Origin: Winogradskyella aurantiaca
GTDB lineage: Bacteria > Bacteroidota > Bacteroidia > Flavobacteriales > Flavobacteriaceae
Assembly: GCF_003362725.1 (NCBI RefSeq)
Contig: NZ_QKTV01000001.1
Span: forward strand, 62,001 to 126,000
Reading direction: 5' to 3'
Length of the DNA: 64,000 nt
Shown piece by piece: positions 27,276-37,356 of the stretch (its first letter is position 1; every line of letters starts with the position of its first letter). A program made the position numbers and the translations under genes. The notes below the pieces were generated by a model. The model did no database searches. It was not told the origin of the DNA and saw nothing but the letters and a program-made list of their open reading frames with translations.

Positions 27276-28706
27276 ATGAATAAAACGCATTTTGATGTAC
27301 TAATTATTGGTGCGGGCTTATCTGGAATTGGCGCGGCTTGTCATCTGTCGCGAAAAAATCCTGAAAAAACATACTGCATTCTTGAAGCACGAAAGGCCTT
27401 AGGAGGCACCTGGGACCTATTCAAATATCCTGGGATACGTTCAGACTCCGATATGTATACTTTTGGTTACTCTTTTAAAACCTGGGACAATCCAAAATCT
27501 TTTGCAGATGCACCATCCATTTTAAAATACCTAAACGAAGCAGCCACCGAATACAAGGTAAAAGAGCATATCGTTTACAACGAAAAAGCCTCGTCGTATT
27601 CATTCAGTTCAGTTGATAATATATGGACTGTTACAACAATAAACGGAAACACCTATACAGCACAGTTTCTGTTTAATTGTAGTGGCTATTACCGCTATGA
27701 CAAAGGTTTCACTCCTAAATACAAGGGACTGTCAGATTATACAGGAGTTTTTGTGCATCCACAACAATGGCCTGAGGATTTGGATTTAACAAATAAAAAG
27801 GTAACCGTAATTGGAAGCGGGGCAACAGCGGTAACCATTGTACCTGAGATTGCAGAAGCGGTAGACCATGTAATTATGCTTCAGCGTTCTCCAACTTATG
27901 TTGGCGCATTACCCAATAAGGATATTGTTGCTAAAATCATAAAAACGATCTTACCAAAAAAGTTAGCTCATCAGGTCATTAGAACCAAAAATGTCCTTCT
28001 AGACATGGCCTTTTTTAATGCTTGCAGGCGATGGCCCAACACGATGAGGAACTATATTGTAAAGAAGGCGCAAAAAATTCTCGGAGATTTTCCTATAGAA
28101 CCTCATTTTACACCTAACTACAATCCCTGGGAACAGAGATTCTGTCTAGCTCCAGATGGGGATTTATTTAAAGCTATACGAAGCGGTAAAGCCTCCGTTG
28201 AAACAGAAATCATCAGTCATTTTACTGAAAACGGTATTGAGCTAAGTTCTGGTAAGCGGTTAATTTCGGATGTTGTTATTAGCGCTACAGGGCTCAATAT
28301 TTTACCTCTAGGAGGAGTAGATATTTATTTGGACAACAAAAAAGTGAACTTAGCTGATCATTTTGTTTACAAGGGATGCATGTTGAGCGAACTGCCCAAT
28401 ATATTTCTTTTTGTAGGCTACACCAATGCCTCCTGGACTTTAAAAAGTGATTTAACAAGCGAGTACATTTCAAGGGTATTGAAGTATTTAGATAAAGAAC
28501 ACTTACAAACCATATGCCCAAGGGTAAAAGAGCAACTGCTACCTACACCTTTACTTAATCTAAATTCAGGTTACATACACAGGGCCCAGAATATTCTACC
28601 AAGTCAAGGAGACAAGGCTCCCTGGCGTGTTTATCAAAACTATGTTTTAGACTACAAAATGTTAAGAATTGACAAAATAAACGACTCATCTGCAGAGCTA
28701 ACTTAA
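27276..28706 (+). CDS. Flavin-dependent Baeyer-Villiger-type monooxygenase
   Basis: A 476-residue FAD- and NADPH-binding enzyme. The FAD Rossmann motif is IIGAGLSGIGAA, followed by GGTWDLFKYPGIRSDSD. The NADPH Rossmann motif is VIGSGATAVTIV. Between them YTGVFVHPQQWP fits the Baeyer-Villiger motif FxGxxxHxxxWP, with Y in place of F. These enzymes insert oxygen next to ketones or oxidise N/S atoms; the substrate is unknown. Its position behind purN and RNase H looks incidental, with 3-base spacing. Confidence 0.88.
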   Translation: MNKTHFDVLIIGAGLSGIGAACHLSRKNPEKTYCILEARKALGGTWDLFKYPGIRSDSDMYTFGYSFKTWDNPKSFADAPSILKYLNEAATEYKVKEHIVYNEKASSYSFSSVDNIWTVTTINGNTYTAQFLFNCSGYYRYDKGFTPKYKGLSDYTGVFVHPQQWPEDLDLTNKKVTVIGSGATAVTIVPEIAEAVDHVIMLQRSPTYVGALPNKDIVAKIIKTILPKKLAHQVIRTKNVLLDMAFFNACRRWPNTMRNYIVKKAQKILGDFPIEPHFTPNYNPWEQRFCLAPDGDLFKAIRSGKASVETEIISHFTENGIELSSGKRLISDVVISATGLNILPLGGVDIYLDNKKVNLADHFVYKGCMLSELPNIFLFVGYTNASWTLKSDLTSEYISRVLKYLDKEHLQTICPRVKEQLLPTPLLNLNSGYIHRAQNILPSQGDKAPWRVYQNYVLDYKMLRIDKINDSSAELT

Positions 28707-28754
28707 GTCCAATTTGAATGGAAAAGAGTTGTTTTATACGGAACTTATTTTCAC

Positions 28755-28762
28755 TAAATTTG
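28755..28762 (+). promoter_or_regulatory. -7 box (TAAATTTG) upstream of the PfkB kinase gene
   Basis: TAAATTTG, exact TAnnTTTG match, 23 bases upstream of the ATG at 28786. Confidence 0.55.
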
Positions 28763-28785
28763 CAGCTTAATTTTAAACTCAATAC

Positions 28786-29712
28786 ATGAGTAAATTAGTC
28801 ATTGTCGGAACGGTGGCGTTTGACGCCATTGAAACTCCATTTGGAAAAACAGACAAGATACTTGGAGGAGCTGGCACCTTTATTGGGCTCGCTGCTTCAC
28901 AATTTGAAATAGATCCGGCAGTGGTATCCATCGTTGGTGGTGATTTTCCGCAGGAATATCTGGATTTAATGAATGAGAGGAACATTAATACCTCAGGTAT
29001 TGAAATGGTTAGGGATGGTAAGACGTTCTTCTGGAGTGGGCGCTATCACAACGACATGAATTCACGAGATACTTTGGCAACCGAGTTAAATGTTCTAGCT
29101 GAATTTAACCCAGTGGTTCCTGATGGATATAGAGATGCCGAAGTGGTTATGCTTGGTAATTTGCATCCATCAACTCAAATGAGTGTTCTTGAGCAAATGA
29201 CCAGCAAACCTAAACTTGTGGTTTTAGATACTATGAATTTTTGGATGGATTCTGCGCTTGATGAATTGCATAAAACCATAAAGCATGTTGATGTTATTAC
29301 CATCAATGACGAAGAGGCACGTCAATTAACTAACGAGTATTCATTGGTAGTTGCTGCTAAAAAGATTGAGCAGATGGGCCCTAAATATGTGGTAATTAAA
29401 AAAGGAGAACATGGAGCTTTACTGTTTCATAATGACAATATTTTTTATGCTCCAGCCTTGCCTCTAAAAGAAGTCTTTGACCCCACTGGAGCAGGCGACA
29501 CATTTGCAGGAGGGTTCGTAGGGTACCTGGCAAAAACTAGGAATTACTCATTTGAAAACATGAAAAATGCCGTTATCTATGGCTCTACCCTAGCGTCATT
29601 CTGTGTGGAACGATTTGGAACAGAACGAATGATTAACTTGGAGGCAGAAGAGGTTAGAAAACGCCTACAGGACTTTAAGAATTTAACTCAATTTGAAATT
29701 GAGCTAACATAA
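28786..29712 (+). CDS. PfkB-family carbohydrate/nucleoside kinase
   Basis: A 308-residue ribokinase-fold protein. GGAGTFIGLAASQF near the N-terminus is the PfkB substrate motif, and DPTGAGDTFAGGFVGYLA is the ATP/anion-hole motif with the catalytic Asp. The substrate could be ribose, adenosine or a related sugar; the sequence does not settle it. Its position just before a PurF-type gene suggests a link to nucleotide or ribose metabolism (inference). A terminator separates the two, so they are not one simple operon. Confidence 0.87.
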   Translation: MSKLVIVGTVAFDAIETPFGKTDKILGGAGTFIGLAASQFEIDPAVVSIVGGDFPQEYLDLMNERNINTSGIEMVRDGKTFFWSGRYHNDMNSRDTLATELNVLAEFNPVVPDGYRDAEVVMLGNLHPSTQMSVLEQMTSKPKLVVLDTMNFWMDSALDELHKTIKHVDVITINDEEARQLTNEYSLVVAAKKIEQMGPKYVVIKKGEHGALLFHNDNIFYAPALPLKEVFDPTGAGDTFAGGFVGYLAKTRNYSFENMKNAVIYGSTLASFCVERFGTERMINLEAEEVRKRLQDFKNLTQFEIELT

Positions 29713-29718
29713 ACACAC

Positions 29719-29741
29719 GCGCCCAATGATGGGCGCTTTTT
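29719..29741 (+). terminator. Intrinsic terminator between PfkB kinase and purF
   Basis: A 7-bp GC-rich stem (GCGCCCA / TGGGCGC) with an ATGA loop and a T5 tail, directly after the PfkB stop. Confidence 0.85.
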
Positions 29742-29775
29742 ATTTAATGCTATTAAGCGTCAGACATAAACAGTA

Positions 29776-31674
29776 ATGAGTGACATGTTGAAACATGAGT
29801 GTGGTATTGCACTCATAAGGCTAAAAAAGCCTCTCGAATTCTACAAAGAAAAGTACGGGACTGCATTTTATGGAGTCAATAAAATGTACCTGATGATGGA
29901 GAAGCAGCACAACCGTGGTCAAGATGGGGCTGGTTTTGCAAGCATCAAATTAGACATGCAACCCGGTGAACGTTACATTAGTCGTGTACGCTCTATTGCA
30001 CAGCAACCCATTCAGGACATATTTGCTCAGATAAACGATAGGATTAATTCAGTTTTAAAAGACAATACTGAATTTCAAGACGATGTGGCCTGGCAAAAGA
30101 AAAACGCCCCTTATTTAGGGGAGGTCTTACTTGGTCATGTACGTTATGGCACCTTTGGTAAAAATAGCGTTGAAAGCGTTCATCCGTTCTTAAGACAAAA
30201 TAACTGGATGCACCGTAACCTTATTGTTGCCGGCAACTTTAATATGACCAATGTGAACGAGCTTTTTGAAAATCTTGTTCAAATTGGACAGCATCCAAAA
30301 GAAAAAGCAGATACCATTACTGTAATGGAAAAGATAGGCCATTTCTTGGATGACGCTGTTTCAAAAATTTACAAGGACCTAAAAAAGGAAGGTTATAGTA
30401 AAAGTGAATGTTCCCCATTAATAGCAGAACGTTTAAATATTGCTAAAATATTAAAGAAGGCAGCCAAGAATTGGGATGGTGGGTATGCCATGGCGGGTTT
30501 ACTAGGTCACGGAGATTCATTTGTGCTAAGGGACCCTGCCGGAATTCGTCCTGCTTATTTTTATGAAGATGAAGAAGTAGTGGTAGTAGCGTCTGAACGA
30601 CCTGTGATACAAACGGTCTTCAATGTTCCTTTTGAATCTGTTCATGAATTGGATCCTGGGCATGCCATTATTATTAAAAAATCAGGAGAAACTAAGATCA
30701 AGAGAATTCTTCCAGCATTAGAACGCAAGGCCTGTTCTTTTGAACGTATTTATTTCTCTAGAGGAAGTGATGCTGAAATTTATCAGGAACGCAAAGAATT
30801 GGGGCGCTTGTTAATGCCAAAAGTTCTTGAAGCAATAAACAACGACACCAAGAATTCGGTGTTTTCGTTTATACCAAATACGGCAGAGACTTCATTTTTT
30901 GGAATGATTGATACTGTAGAAGAACATTTGAACGCACAAAAAACCAAACAAATATTGGCTGGTAATGGTACATTATCAGCCAAACAAGTTACAGATATAC
31001 TTTCTGAGCGTCCACGAATTGAGAAGATTGCCATTAAAGACGTTAAACTTAGAACTTTTATAACTGAAGACAGTAGCAGAGACGATCTCGTAGCACATGT
31101 TTATGACGTTACGTATGGTGTTATTAAGCCTAGCGACAATTTGGTCATCATTGATGATAGTATTGTTAGAGGTACTACGCTTAAAAAGAGTATCATTAAA
31201 ATGATGGATCGCTTAAATCCTAAACAAATAGTTGTCGTCTCTTCAGCACCTCAAATTCGATATCCAGATTGTTATGGGATTGATATGGCCAACCTTGAAA
31301 GTCTTATTGCATTTAGAGCTGCTTTAGAATTGTTGAAAGATCGCGGAGAATACCATTTGGTTGATGAAGTATATCAAAAATGTTTGGCTCAAGTTAACGA
31401 AGAAGACAAAAACGTGGTTAATTATGTAAAAGCCATTTACGCCAAGTTTACCGATGAAGAGATTTCAGATAAAATTTCAGAACTGTTAAGTGAGGATTCC
31501 GTTAATGCCAAAGTGAAGATCATTTTCCAATCAGTTGAGAATTTGCATCAGGCTTGCCCTAAGAATTTAGGGGATTGGTATTTCACAGGTAACTACCCAA
31601 CTGATGGTGGTAATCGAGTGGTTAACAAGGCTTTTATAAACTTCTACGAAGGCAATAAAGAGCGTGCTTATTAA
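29776..31674 (+). CDS. purF: Amidophosphoribosyltransferase (long PurF-type)
   Basis: A 632-residue protein, longer than the usual 470-510 residues of PurF. The N-terminal nucleophile is Cys9 in MLKHECGIAL, which in the family is exposed by removal of a short propeptide. QHNRGQDGAGFAS and HVRYGTFG belong to the glutaminase domain, and VIIDDSIVRGTTLKKSI is the PRPP-binding motif. The extra length is spread through the glutaminase domain and a C-terminal extension of about 100 residues. It makes 5-phosphoribosylamine from PRPP and glutamine. A second, canonical PurF may exist elsewhere in the genome, which would make this a paralogue. Confidence 0.87.
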   Translation: MSDMLKHECGIALIRLKKPLEFYKEKYGTAFYGVNKMYLMMEKQHNRGQDGAGFASIKLDMQPGERYISRVRSIAQQPIQDIFAQINDRINSVLKDNTEFQDDVAWQKKNAPYLGEVLLGHVRYGTFGKNSVESVHPFLRQNNWMHRNLIVAGNFNMTNVNELFENLVQIGQHPKEKADTITVMEKIGHFLDDAVSKIYKDLKKEGYSKSECSPLIAERLNIAKILKKAAKNWDGGYAMAGLLGHGDSFVLRDPAGIRPAYFYEDEEVVVVASERPVIQTVFNVPFESVHELDPGHAIIIKKSGETKIKRILPALERKACSFERIYFSRGSDAEIYQERKELGRLLMPKVLEAINNDTKNSVFSFIPNTAETSFFGMIDTVEEHLNAQKTKQILAGNGTLSAKQVTDILSERPRIEKIAIKDVKLRTFITEDSSRDDLVAHVYDVTYGVIKPSDNLVIIDDSIVRGTTLKKSIIKMMDRLNPKQIVVVSSAPQIRYPDCYGIDMANLESLIAFRAALELLKDRGEYHLVDEVYQKCLAQVNEEDKNVVNYVKAIYAKFTDEEISDKISELLSEDSVNAKVKIIFQSVENLHQACPKNLGDWYFTGNYPTDGGNRVVNKAFINFYEGNKERAY

Positions 31675-31775
31675 GGTTTAATCGATAAAAATGGGGCTTA
31701 ATCAGGTATTTTTTGCCTTTAATCCACAAAAGTTGCATTTCATCTAATAATTAGAACGGCTAATCAAAATAAGTC

Positions 31776-31783
31776 TAATTTAG
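31776..31783 (+). promoter_or_regulatory. Probable -7 box (TAATTTAG) of small RNA copy 1
   Basis: TAATTTAG differs from TAnnTTTG at one position and lies at exactly the same distance (12 bases from its first base to ACCATAAC) as the perfect box of copy 2. Confidence 0.5.
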
Positions 31784-31787
31784 TAGA

Positions 31788-31866
31788 ACCATAACATAAG
31801 TAGGTTAAGTTCATGGTAGATTTGGGGCAAAAAAAGGTGAATTTATTTCACCTTTTTTTATGCCCC
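31788..31866 (+). ncRNA. Small structured RNA, copy 1 (tandem pair), with terminator
   Basis: A 46-base block at 31788-31833 recurs at 32000-32045 with one difference. It folds as an 8-bp stem (ACCATAAC with GTT-c-ATGGT, one bulged base, 13-base loop ATAAGTAGGTTAA), a linker AGATTT, then GGGGC and a terminator: A7 GGTGAA / TTCACC T7. The outer GGGGC (31824-31828) can pair with GCCCC (31862-31866). No ORF of any length fits it, and no gene follows on this strand, so it is a free RNA rather than a riboswitch. The expected transcript is about 70-75 nt. It may belong to a described flavobacterial RNA motif such as Flavo-1, but I cannot confirm this. Together with copy 2 it fills the 490-base gap between purF and sodB. 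Confidence 0.7.
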
Positions 31867-31966
31867 TTTATTAATACTGCACTTCGCATTTGTATACCGT
31901 TCATCTAATAAATAAGTCGCACTCGACGCTTAGACTAATAATTGAGCCGTTTGTCCATAAATTTAA

Positions 31967-31995
31967 TTGGTCGAAATGGAATGCATATATATTTG
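31967..31995 (+). promoter_or_regulatory. Bacteroidota promoter (TTG-N18-TATATTTG) of small RNA copy 2
   Basis: A -33 TTG at 31967-31969 and a perfect -7 TATATTTG at 31988-31995 are separated by 18 bases, within the spacing usual for these phyla. The box ends 4 bases before the conserved RNA block, so transcription would start at about ACCATAAC. Confidence 0.7.
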
Positions 31996-31999
31996 ACTC

Positions 32000-32070
32000 A
32001 CCATAACATAAGTAGGTTAAGTTTATGGTAGATTTGGGGCAAAAAGGATGAACAGATGTTCATCCTTTTT
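32000..32070 (+). ncRNA. Small structured RNA, copy 2 (tandem pair), with terminator
   Basis: Second copy of the element: 45 of 46 bases match copy 1, and the one change (C to T) falls on the bulged base of the 5' stem, so the fold is kept. The terminator stem is different in sequence (AAAAAGGATGAAC / GTTCATCCTTTTT, 13 bp, loop AGAT), although it has the same layout. Conserved 5' domain with diverged but intact terminators, plus a separate promoter, indicates two independent RNA genes under selection. It faces the sodB terminator, so it does not regulate a downstream gene in cis. Confidence 0.7.
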
Positions 32071-32106
32071 CATTTTATACCAAGAGATCTTATAAAATCT
32101 GTATAG

Positions 32107-32141
32107 ACAAAAAAAATCCAGACAATAAGATGTCTGGATTT
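32107..32141 (-). terminator. Terminator of sodB
   Basis: On the minus strand, AAATCCAGACA pairs with TGTCTGGATTT (loop of 6), followed by a T run. It lies 24 bases after the sodB stop and faces the small RNA terminator. Confidence 0.85.
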
Positions 32142-32164
32142 ACTATATAGAAAGCGTGTTTTAT

Positions 32165-32773
32165 TTACTTTGCTTCTGCGTAACGTCTTTCAACCTCGTT
32201 CCAATTAATCACATTAAAGAATGCCTGAATATAATCGGGTCTTCTGTTCTGGTAGTTTAAATAATAGGCATGCTCCCATACATCAAGTCCTAGAATTGGT
32301 GTGCCACCGCAGCTAACACCAGGCATTAATGGATTATCCTGATTTGGTGTAGAACAAACTTCTACTTTACCTCCTTTATGAACACATAACCAGGCCCAAC
32401 CAGATCCAAATTGTGTTGCAGCAGCTTTCGCAAATACCTCTTTAAATGCGTCAACAGAGCCATAAGCCTCTATGATGGCATCTTTTAATTCTCCAGAAAG
32501 ATAGCCTTTACCTTCAGGGTTCATTACAGACCAAAATAAGGAATGGTTGTAAAAACCACCGCCATTGTTTCTAACAGCGCCATTGGTCATGTCCATGTTC
32601 GTTAATATAGATTCTATACTTTCATTTGCTAAGTCCGTCCCTTCGATGGCAGCGTTTAGTTTGGTAGTATATCCGTTATGATGCTTAGAATGGTGAATTT
32701 CCATTGTTCTAGCATCAATATGTGGTTCTAAAGCATCGTATGCATATCCTAATTCAGGTAATTCAAAAGCCAT
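32165..32773 (-). CDS. sodB: Superoxide dismutase, Fe/Mn type
   Basis: A 202-residue enzyme with the four metal ligands in [17 protein letters not shown], and [19 protein letters not shown] (Asp and His). [11 protein letters not shown] is the conserved Gln/Trp region. It converts superoxide to oxygen and hydrogen peroxide. The sequence does not safely separate Fe from Mn use; the name sodA would be equally possible. It has its own promoter box and terminator, so it is monocistronic. Confidence 0.95.
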   Translation of the reverse strand: MAFELPELGYAYDALEPHIDARTMEIHHSKHHNGYTTKLNAAIEGTDLANESIESILTNMDMTNGAVRNNGGGFYNHSLFWSVMNPEGKGYLSGELKDAIIEAYGSVDAFKEVFAKAAATQFGSGWAWLCVHKGGKVEVCSTPNQDNPLMPGVSCGGTPILGLDVWEHAYYLNYQNRRPDYIQAFFNVINWNEVERRYAEAK

Positions 32774-32810
32774 AATTGATAGTTTTTAATTAATGTTAGA
32801 CAAAGGTAGT

Positions 32811-32818
32811 GCTTAGGT
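32811..32818 (-). promoter_or_regulatory. -7 box (TACCTTTG, minus strand) of sodB
   Basis: The minus-strand TACCTTTG matches TAnnTTTG, 37 bases upstream of the sodB ATG. Confidence 0.55.
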
Positions 32819-32875
32819 CTAAATGAAATCTAAATATATTATTAAGATTCCCTATTTTGCTATTAAATTTTTCAT

Positions 32876-35800
32876 TTGCACCCCTCTGAATTCAAGATTA
32901 TAGCAGCTTCGGCTGGCAGCGGCAAAACATTTGCAGTTACTAAAGCCTATCTGAAGCTTATCCTAACCGCCTCCAATCCCGATGCCTTTAAGCACATTCT
33001 AGCTATAACATTTACAAATAAGGCCGTTGGAGAAATGAAGGAGCGCATTATTGATACTTTACAAGCGTTTGCATTAGATGACCCCTCCAGAGATCAACAC
33101 CCAATGTTAGAAATGCTTATGGAAGAGACTGGGTTGACCCATGACAATATTCAACAAAAATCCAGGAAGCTACTAACGCACATGCTTCACAATTATGGCG
33201 GGTTCGAGGTGTCTACTATTGACAGTTTTATTCATCGCCTGATAAGAACATTTGCCATTGATCTTGAGCTGCCACAGAACTTTGAAGTAGAACTCAAAGA
33301 GGACGAAATACTGTCCAAAACAGTTGACACCTTAATCTCAGAATTAGATGTCAATAATGCATTAACCCCAATATTAGTGGCATTTGCACTTGAAAAAAGT
33401 GATGAAGACAAAAGTTTTGATATTAGTTATGATCTCTTGAAGATATCTAAGCTTCTTATTTCAGAAAATGATCATGCGCACTTAGAACATCTAAACCAAA
33501 AGTCTCTTGAAGATTTTAAAGCCTGGAAACAAATTTTAGATACAAAACACCAATTACTACAAACCCAGATTGTAAAGGAAGCAGATACTGTATTAAAATT
33601 GTTGACCAATGAAAATATTAGCCACAAAGATTTATCGTCTGGCCTGGGCAATTTCTTCCTAAAACTTTCAAAAAAAGAGGACGATGTTGCACTTGACAAA
33701 GTTTGGCAACATAAATTACTTGAAGATCTAGAAATCTATCCCAAACGCCTTACGGATGACCAAAAGTCTCAAATTGATGCCATTCAACCCAAGCTCAAGT
33801 CTAGTTATTTAAGAATTAAAGATCTTTTAATTTCCTTCTGGTTCAATAAGGCACTCGTTAAACACCTCACACCACTATCAATTTTAAAGGAATTGCGAAA
33901 TACGCTAAACGCACTAAAAATTGAAGAAAAAAAACTACTCATTTCAGAATTCAATACTCTCATAAAAAAGGAGATTCAGGATCAACCCATGCCCTATATT
34001 TTTGAGCGCTTAGGTGAGAAAATAAGCCACTATTTCATAGACGAGTTTCAAGATACTTCCACCTTGCAATGGCATAATTTGATTCCCTTAATAGACAACG
34101 CCTTATCAATTGAAAATACCACGGCAACAATAGTTGGGGATGCCAAACAAGCCATTTATCGCTGGCGAGGTGGGGATGCTTCTCAGTTCACGGCACTTAG
34201 CGGTGGACATAAGACTCCCTTTATAAAAGAAGCATCTTCCATTACACTAGCACAAAACTTCAGGAGTTGTCAAACCATTGTGGAGTTTAACAACGCGTTT
34301 TTTAAACACGTTCGTCAAATAAGTCTTAGCAATCCAATTCACCAAAGCATTTTTGAAAGCGCACAGCAAATACCCAATAATAAAGATGATGGTTTTGTAA
34401 GAATTGAATTGTTCTCTGAGGATCAGGAAACGTCCTTAGACGATCAATACGGTAATGCGGTTATTAATGCGATTACAGACTGCCTCGAGCGCGGTTACGC
34501 ATATAAAGATATCTGCATTCTAGTTAGAAAGCGGAAACATGGCGTTGAGATTTCTAAAAAACTAAGCGAACACTCCATTCCAATCACTTCATCTGAAACC
34601 CTTCTAATTAAAAATTCAAAAAAAGTACAGTTTGTTTTAAATATTTTACGTCTTAGTATTAACCCCCAAGATCATTTATTAAAGGCCGATTGGTTATATG
34701 ACCTAAGTGAATTACTGAATATCCCAAACAAGCATGAATTTATTAGCAGGCATTTAAATCATTCTATAGAAGTCATTCTATCAGACCATTTTGATAATTT
34801 CAGCTCAACCCTTATATCATTAAATAACGGACTTCCCTTGTATGAACTGGTAGAATTACTTATTCAAAACTTAGGTTTTTATAGAGACGCTGATTCGCAC
34901 CTCCAATTTTTTCTGGATGAGATTTTGGAACATTCATATAAACGTGGTGGAGACATTCCAAGCTTTCTGGAGTACTTTGATGAGAATCAGGAAAAACTGA
35001 GCATATCTGTACCCGAAGACCGTAATGCAGTTTCAATTATGACCATCCATAAATCAAAAGGTCTCGAATTTCCAATAGTATTATTCCCTTATGCAGATAC
35101 ACATATTTACGAAGATCGTAATCCGCAGTTGTGGATTCCAATAAATCCTACTAAAAATGCTGGTTTTCAAGAGGCTTTGCTAACTGCAAACTTAAAAATG
35201 GAGTATTTCGGAGAAGAAATTCATCAGCTATATCAGGACTATAAAAGTGACCTAGAACTGGATCATATTAACTTACTTTATGTGGCCTTAACCAGGCCAA
35301 AGAATGAACTTTATATTTTTTGCAAAAACAGTCACAAAAAGGGACTTTCAAATACCAGTTACTTTCATGGTTTATTTATCTCTTATTTACAAGACCTGGA
35401 TTTATGGCACCAAGATCAATCAGTTTACAGTTTTGGTGCACCTTTAAGGGAAGTAACATCTTTGCTAAAAGACCAGGAGGAACAATTGCAATTTGTAGCC
35501 ACTTCAAGATTAAGAAATCAATTTAGGATAGTCACTAAATCAGGCCTATTATGGGATTCCTCACAAGGACAAGCCATTGAAAAAGGAAATATTATTCACA
35601 GACTATTATCTTTAATAAAAACAAAATCGGATATTCCTTTTGCAACGGCTCAGTTAAAAGAAGAAGGTGTTATAGTAAAATCAGATCTTAATTCCTACGA
35701 AACCCTAGTTGAAGAACTTATCTCTAATGAAACAATTGCGCCTTACTTTGATGAAGGCTATAACATCTACAATGAACGGGATTTAATTGCTCCAGGAGGA

Positions 35801-35998
35801 GAGATTCTTCGTCCAGACCGCTTGTGTATTTCACCAAGCCAAGAGGCGGTAATAATTGATTACAAAACAGGTGCACCTCAATCCTCGCATCAAGCTCAAC
35901 TTTCTAAATATCAGTCGGTTTTAAATGATATGGGCTTCAAAAAAATTGCTGGTTATTTAGTTTATATCAATCAGGATATTAATGTGATAAAAGTCTGA
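32876..35998 (+). CDS. AddA-like UvrD-family helicase/nuclease
   Basis: A 1040-residue superfamily 1 helicase. Walker A is [15 protein letters not shown] (residues about 11-25), motif Ia [14 protein letters not shown], motif II DEFQDTS, motif [17 protein letters not shown], motif [15 protein letters not shown], motif [16 protein letters not shown]. The C-terminus holds a RecB-type nuclease domain (GNIIHRLLS, then [11 protein letters not shown]). This is the AddA architecture, for processing of double-strand breaks. The start is TTG; an in-frame TAA 12 bases upstream rules out a longer version. Its AddB-like partner lies 2.8 kb downstream, separated by kbl and an ompA gene. Confidence 0.9.
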   Translation: MHPSEFKIIAASAGSGKTFAVTKAYLKLILTASNPDAFKHILAITFTNKAVGEMKERIIDTLQAFALDDPSRDQHPMLEMLMEETGLTHDNIQQKSRKLLTHMLHNYGGFEVSTIDSFIHRLIRTFAIDLELPQNFEVELKEDEILSKTVDTLISELDVNNALTPILVAFALEKSDEDKSFDISYDLLKISKLLISENDHAHLEHLNQKSLEDFKAWKQILDTKHQLLQTQIVKEADTVLKLLTNENISHKDLSSGLGNFFLKLSKKEDDVALDKVWQHKLLEDLEIYPKRLTDDQKSQIDAIQPKLKSSYLRIKDLLISFWFNKALVKHLTPLSILKELRNTLNALKIEEKKLLISEFNTLIKKEIQDQPMPYIFERLGEKISHYFIDEFQDTSTLQWHNLIPLIDNALSIENTTATIVGDAKQAIYRWRGGDASQFTALSGGHKTPFIKEASSITLAQNFRSCQTIVEFNNAFFKHVRQISLSNPIHQSIFESAQQIPNNKDDGFVRIELFSEDQETSLDDQYGNAVINAITDCLERGYAYKDICILVRKRKHGVEISKKLSEHSIPITSSETLLIKNSKKVQFVLNILRLSINPQDHLLKADWLYDLSELLNIPNKHEFISRHLNHSIEVILSDHFDNFSSTLISLNNGLPLYELVELLIQNLGFYRDADSHLQFFLDEILEHSYKRGGDIPSFLEYFDENQEKLSISVPEDRNAVSIMTIHKSKGLEFPIVLFPYADTHIYEDRNPQLWIPINPTKNAGFQEALLTANLKMEYFGEEIHQLYQDYKSDLELDHINLLYVALTRPKNELYIFCKNSHKKGLSNTSYFHGLFISYLQDLDLWHQDQSVYSFGAPLREVTSLLKDQEEQLQFVATSRLRNQFRIVTKSGLLWDSSQGQAIEKGNIIHRLLSLIKTKSDIPFATAQLKEEGVIVKSDLNSYETLVEELISNETIAPYFDEGYNIYNERDLIAPGGEILRPDRLCISPSQEAVIIDYKTGAPQSSHQAQLSKYQSVLNDMGFKKIAGYLVYINQDINVIKV

Positions 35999-36009
35999 GC
36001 AAAGGAACT

Positions 36010-36017
36010 TATCTTTG
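36010..36017 (+). promoter_or_regulatory. -7 box (TATCTTTG) of kbl
   Basis: TATCTTTG matches TAnnTTTG, 22 bases upstream of the kbl ATG, just after the AddA stop. Confidence 0.55.
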
Positions 36018-36039
36018 TAAGTCTAAAAAAACAACGATC

Positions 36040-37233
36040 ATGTACGGAAATATAAAATCGCATCTGCAATCTGAAATCGAATCTATAAAAGAAGCTGGGT
36101 TATTTAAAGAAGAACGCATCATCACCTCACCACAAGGAGCGGAAATTACGCTGAACACAGGGAAAAAAGTGCTCAATTTTTGCGCTAACAACTATCTTGG
36201 TTTGTCCTCACATCCAGAGGTGGTCGCTGCAGCAAAATCCACATTAGACTCCCACGGTTTTGGCATGTCCTCAGTACGATTTATTTGTGGCACTCAGGAT
36301 ATTCATAAAGAATTAGAACAGAAAATTGCTGATTTCTTCGGAACAGAAGACACCATTTTATACGCGGCCGCTTTTGATGCCAATGGTGGGGTTTTTGAAC
36401 CATTATTAACAAAAGAAGATGCTATTATTTCCGATTCCCTAAATCACGCATCCATAATTGATGGGGTTCGTCTTTGTAAAGCAGCTCGGTATCGCTATCA
36501 AAACGGTGACATGCATGACCTTGAGGAACAACTTAAAGCAGCAAATGCTAATGGTGCAAGATTCAAGATCATTGTTACTGACGGAGTCTTTTCAATGGAC
36601 GGTCTTGTGGCCCCTCTTGATGCGATTTGCGATTTAGCGGACAAGTATGATGCTATGGTCATGATTGATGAGTGCCATGCCTCTGGTTTCATTGGTGAAA
36701 CTGGAATTGGAACCCTTGAAGCCAAAGGAGTTCTAGGTAGGATCGACATTATTACCGGGACGCTAGGAAAAGCCTTGGGGGGTGCCATGGGTGGTTTTAC
36801 AACGGCTAAAAAAGAAATAATTGAAATACTAAGACAGCGTTCAAGACCCTATTTGTTTTCCAATTCGCTTGCCCCAGCTATAGTTGGTGCTTCGTTAAAG
36901 GTATTTGACATGTTATCCTCCAACACAGAATTGAGAGACCGCTTAGAAGCCAATACGAATTATTTTAAGTCCAAGATGAAAGCCGCAGGATTTGATATTG
37001 TAGATGGTGATTCTGCCATAGTGCCGGTAATGCTGTATGATGCTAAATTATCACAGACAATGGCAAATATGCTGTTGGAAGAAGGTATCTATGTGATTGG
37101 GTTTTTCTATCCAGTAGTCCCCAAAGATAAAGCACGAATTAGAGTCCAACTTTCATCGGCTCATTCAAAGGAACATTTGGACCGTGCCATCAACGCTTTT
37201 ATCAAGGTTGGAAAAACACTAAAAATTATTTAA
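36040..37233 (+). CDS. kbl: Glycine C-acetyltransferase (2-amino-3-ketobutyrate CoA ligase)
   Basis: A 397-residue PLP enzyme of the alpha-oxoamine synthase family. [16 protein letters not shown], the [16 protein letters not shown] segment and the PLP lysine in [16 protein letters not shown] match Kbl. It splits 2-amino-3-oxobutyrate with CoA into glycine and acetyl-CoA, the second step of threonine breakdown. The partner threonine dehydrogenase is not in the window. It has its own promoter. Confidence 0.94.
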   Translation: MYGNIKSHLQSEIESIKEAGLFKEERIITSPQGAEITLNTGKKVLNFCANNYLGLSSHPEVVAAAKSTLDSHGFGMSSVRFICGTQDIHKELEQKIADFFGTEDTILYAAAFDANGGVFEPLLTKEDAIISDSLNHASIIDGVRLCKAARYRYQNGDMHDLEEQLKAANANGARFKIIVTDGVFSMDGLVAPLDAICDLADKYDAMVMIDECHASGFIGETGIGTLEAKGVLGRIDIITGTLGKALGGAMGGFTTAKKEIIEILRQRSRPYLFSNSLAPAIVGASLKVFDMLSSNTELRDRLEANTNYFKSKMKAAGFDIVDGDSAIVPVMLYDAKLSQTMANMLLEEGIYVIGFFYPVVPKDKARIRVQLSSAHSKEHLDRAINAFIKVGKTLKII

Positions 37234-37279
37234 AATCTTCACAAAAGCCTTTGAATAGCTGGTTGTTTCAATATTTTTT

Positions 37280-37287
37280 TATATTTG
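37280..37287 (+). promoter_or_regulatory. -7 box (TATATTTG) of the ompA gene
   Basis: TATATTTG, exact match, followed by an AT-rich leader of about 65 bases before the ATG at 37357. Such a leader is longer than for most genes here and fits a strongly expressed envelope protein. Confidence 0.6.
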
Positions 37288-37356
37288 TCTTTGTTAATAC
37301 TTTTTAACAATATACTTTTGCTAACAATTAACACTTAAAATTAAATTATTTAGAAT

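Noticed and set aside
31788-32070. Riboswitch or attenuator in front of a gene
   Set aside because: Both elements end in terminators and the next gene (sodB) is on the opposite strand, so there is no downstream gene to control in cis.
31675-32164. Insertion-sequence remnant or transposon ends
   Set aside because: The copies are direct repeats with different flanks and terminators; no inverted ends, target duplications or transposase fragments were seen.
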